NCBI GenBank assembly: GCA_003455945.1
Contig: DMPQ01000165.1
Location: 13,639-19,453 of the forward strand
Direction of reading: 5' to 3'
DNA: 5,815 bases
DNA from: Planctomycetaceae bacterium
Lineage (GTDB): Bacteria > Planctomycetota > Planctomycetia > Pirellulales > Pirellulaceae
Shown here one piece after another: positions 5,421 through 5,815 of the stretch (position 1 is the stretch's first letter; each line of letters starts with the position of its first letter). The notes under the pieces are model-generated. The model ran no database searches and was not told the DNA's origin. It worked only from the letters and a program-made list of their open reading frames with translations. Made by a program: the position numbers and the translations under genes.

Positions 5421-5815
5421 GGGCGCACCTCCACCACATCGAGACCGCTGTTCTCGAGAAGTCGCTTCAGATCGGCGAATCGTCCGGCCGCTTCCGGGGC
5501 AACGTCGACGCGCAGCTCCGGCTTCCAGTACGCGCCGTAACCGGCGACTCCCCACGAGTCGATTTCGCTCCAGAGGTGATCGACCATCGGATCGATCGCC
5601 GAAGCGACGTCGGGGCGGAAGGGGAACTCCCGCACCACCGCTCCCGGACGATCTTCCGAAAGGAGCAACAGTCGATCGCGGCGGCAGCTCAGACGAAGCG
5701 GTCGACGGTAGGCGACGGCGTTCGGGCTGCGCGACGGAAGCGCCCAGCCGGCGCCGCGCTGATCGGCCAGAGCGGCTTCGCCGGTGCCGGTGCCGGTGCC
5801 GGTCCCCGCCGGGCC
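5417..5815 (-). CDS. Unidentified partner protein, C-terminal part (5' truncated by window)
   Basis: An open frame enters from the right edge and runs 132 codons to TGA 5419-5417. A TTG at 5668 is an internal Leu, not a start, because the frame is open all the way to 5815. The visible part begins with a Gly-Thr repeat (GTGTGTGTG), then a PNAVAYRRPLRLSC strand, a helix with AIDPMVDHLWSEIDSWG (73-89), YWKPELRVDVAP (97-108) and a final helix-strand pair ending GLDVVEVRP. I do not know a named family. It resembles uncharacterised proteins that I associate with ExbB/ExbD-like clusters in planctomycetes. The last 27 or so residues align without gaps to residues 293-319 of the downstream ExbD-like protein, so the two genes probably share a domain. 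Whether the hidden N-terminus also carries a membrane helix cannot be seen. The stop overlaps the next ATG, which indicates translational coupling. Confidence 0.78.
   Translation of the reverse strand, partial: GPAGTGTGTGTGEAALADQRGAGWALPSRSPNAVAYRRPLRLSCRRDRLLLLSEDRPGAVVREFPFRPDVASAIDPMVDHLWSEIDSWGVAGYGAYWKPELRVDVAPEAAGRFADLKRLLENSGLDVVEVRP
5426..5432 (-). promoter_or_regulatory. Strong Shine-Dalgarno GGAGGTG for the ExbD-like gene
   Basis: On the minus strand GGAGGTG ends 5 bases before ATG 5420 and lies inside the end of the upstream gene. It is the clearest ribosome site in the window. It fixes the start well downstream of the longest open frame. Confidence 0.8.
5780..5803. repeat. Hexanucleotide repeat (GCCGGT)x4 encoding a Gly-Thr linker
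   Basis: Four perfect tandem copies of GCCGGT lie within the truncated partner gene, followed by a degenerate GG-CCCC-GCC-GG stretch. Read on the minus strand they encode alternating Thr and Gly. The unit is a multiple of three, so copy-number slippage would change linker length without breaking the frame. Confidence 0.85.

Noticed and set aside
4131..5540. A 469-codon open frame on the plus strand opposite the ExbD-like gene
   Set aside because: It is antisense to a gene with a clear Shine-Dalgarno sequence, membrane helix and coiled coil. The Arg/Leu/Asp-rich translation mirrors the sense coiled coil.
5421..5555. An N-terminal extension of the ExbD-like protein
   Set aside because: The 45 extra residues are Arg/Gly-rich and overlap the partner gene in another frame. 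GGAGGTG points to ATG 5420, and the membrane helix then sits at the normal distance from the N-terminus.
1..5815. A search for CRISPR arrays, tRNA or rRNA genes, transposases and integration sites
   Set aside because: No regularly spaced repeats, tRNA-like cloverleaf, insertion-sequence ends or mobile-element proteins were seen. The genes look like ordinary chromosomal content.

Overview
The window is GC-rich (roughly 60-65% by eye) chromosomal DNA that reads as seven protein-coding genes, two of them cut by the window edges. I infer a planctomycete (Planctomycetota). Several start sites lack a clear Shine-Dalgarno sequence. The kinase has an HGD catalytic loop and a long insert before helix E. 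The ExbD-like/coiled-coil protein and its partner look like a type I associate with planctomycete genomes. This assignment rests on remembered family character, not on a search.

Left part: positions 1-123 hold the last 40 codons of an unidentified plus-strand gene. It converges on a minus-strand pair: a D-2-hydroxyacid dehydrogenase (2490 down to 1474), then, after a 102-base G-rich gap, a soluble Ser/Thr protein kinase (1371 down to 229). A 226-base divergent intergenic region (2491-2716) separates this unit from the next. It carries a good candidate promoter for the dehydrogenase and a weaker one for the plus-strand operon.

Middle: a compact plus-strand operon of three genes. These are a YpjD-type MazG-like nucleotide pyrophosphohydrolase (2717-3085), a QueD/6-pyruvoyltetrahydropterin synthase family enzyme with an intact Cys/His active site (3093-3578), and a class I SAM-dependent methyltransferase (3575-4360). 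The first two are 7 bases apart and the last two overlap as ATGA. QueD makes the first dedicated intermediate of 7-deazaguanine (queuosine) synthesis. The roles of the two neighbours in that pathway are not established.

Right part: a convergent minus-strand module with ATGA-coupled genes. The upstream gene is truncated by the window edge, and its visible end is a compact alpha/beta domain after a Gly-Thr repeat. The downstream gene encodes a single-TM protein with an ExbD/TolR-like Asp-Val transmembrane start, a long coiled coil and a C-terminal domain. A region of that C-terminal domain aligns without gaps to the end of the upstream protein. This tandem pair, probably working with an ExbB/TolQ-type channel encoded outside the window, is the least-described system here. 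A further genome-level signal is strong enrichment of the palindrome CGATCG, densest in the methyltransferase gene.
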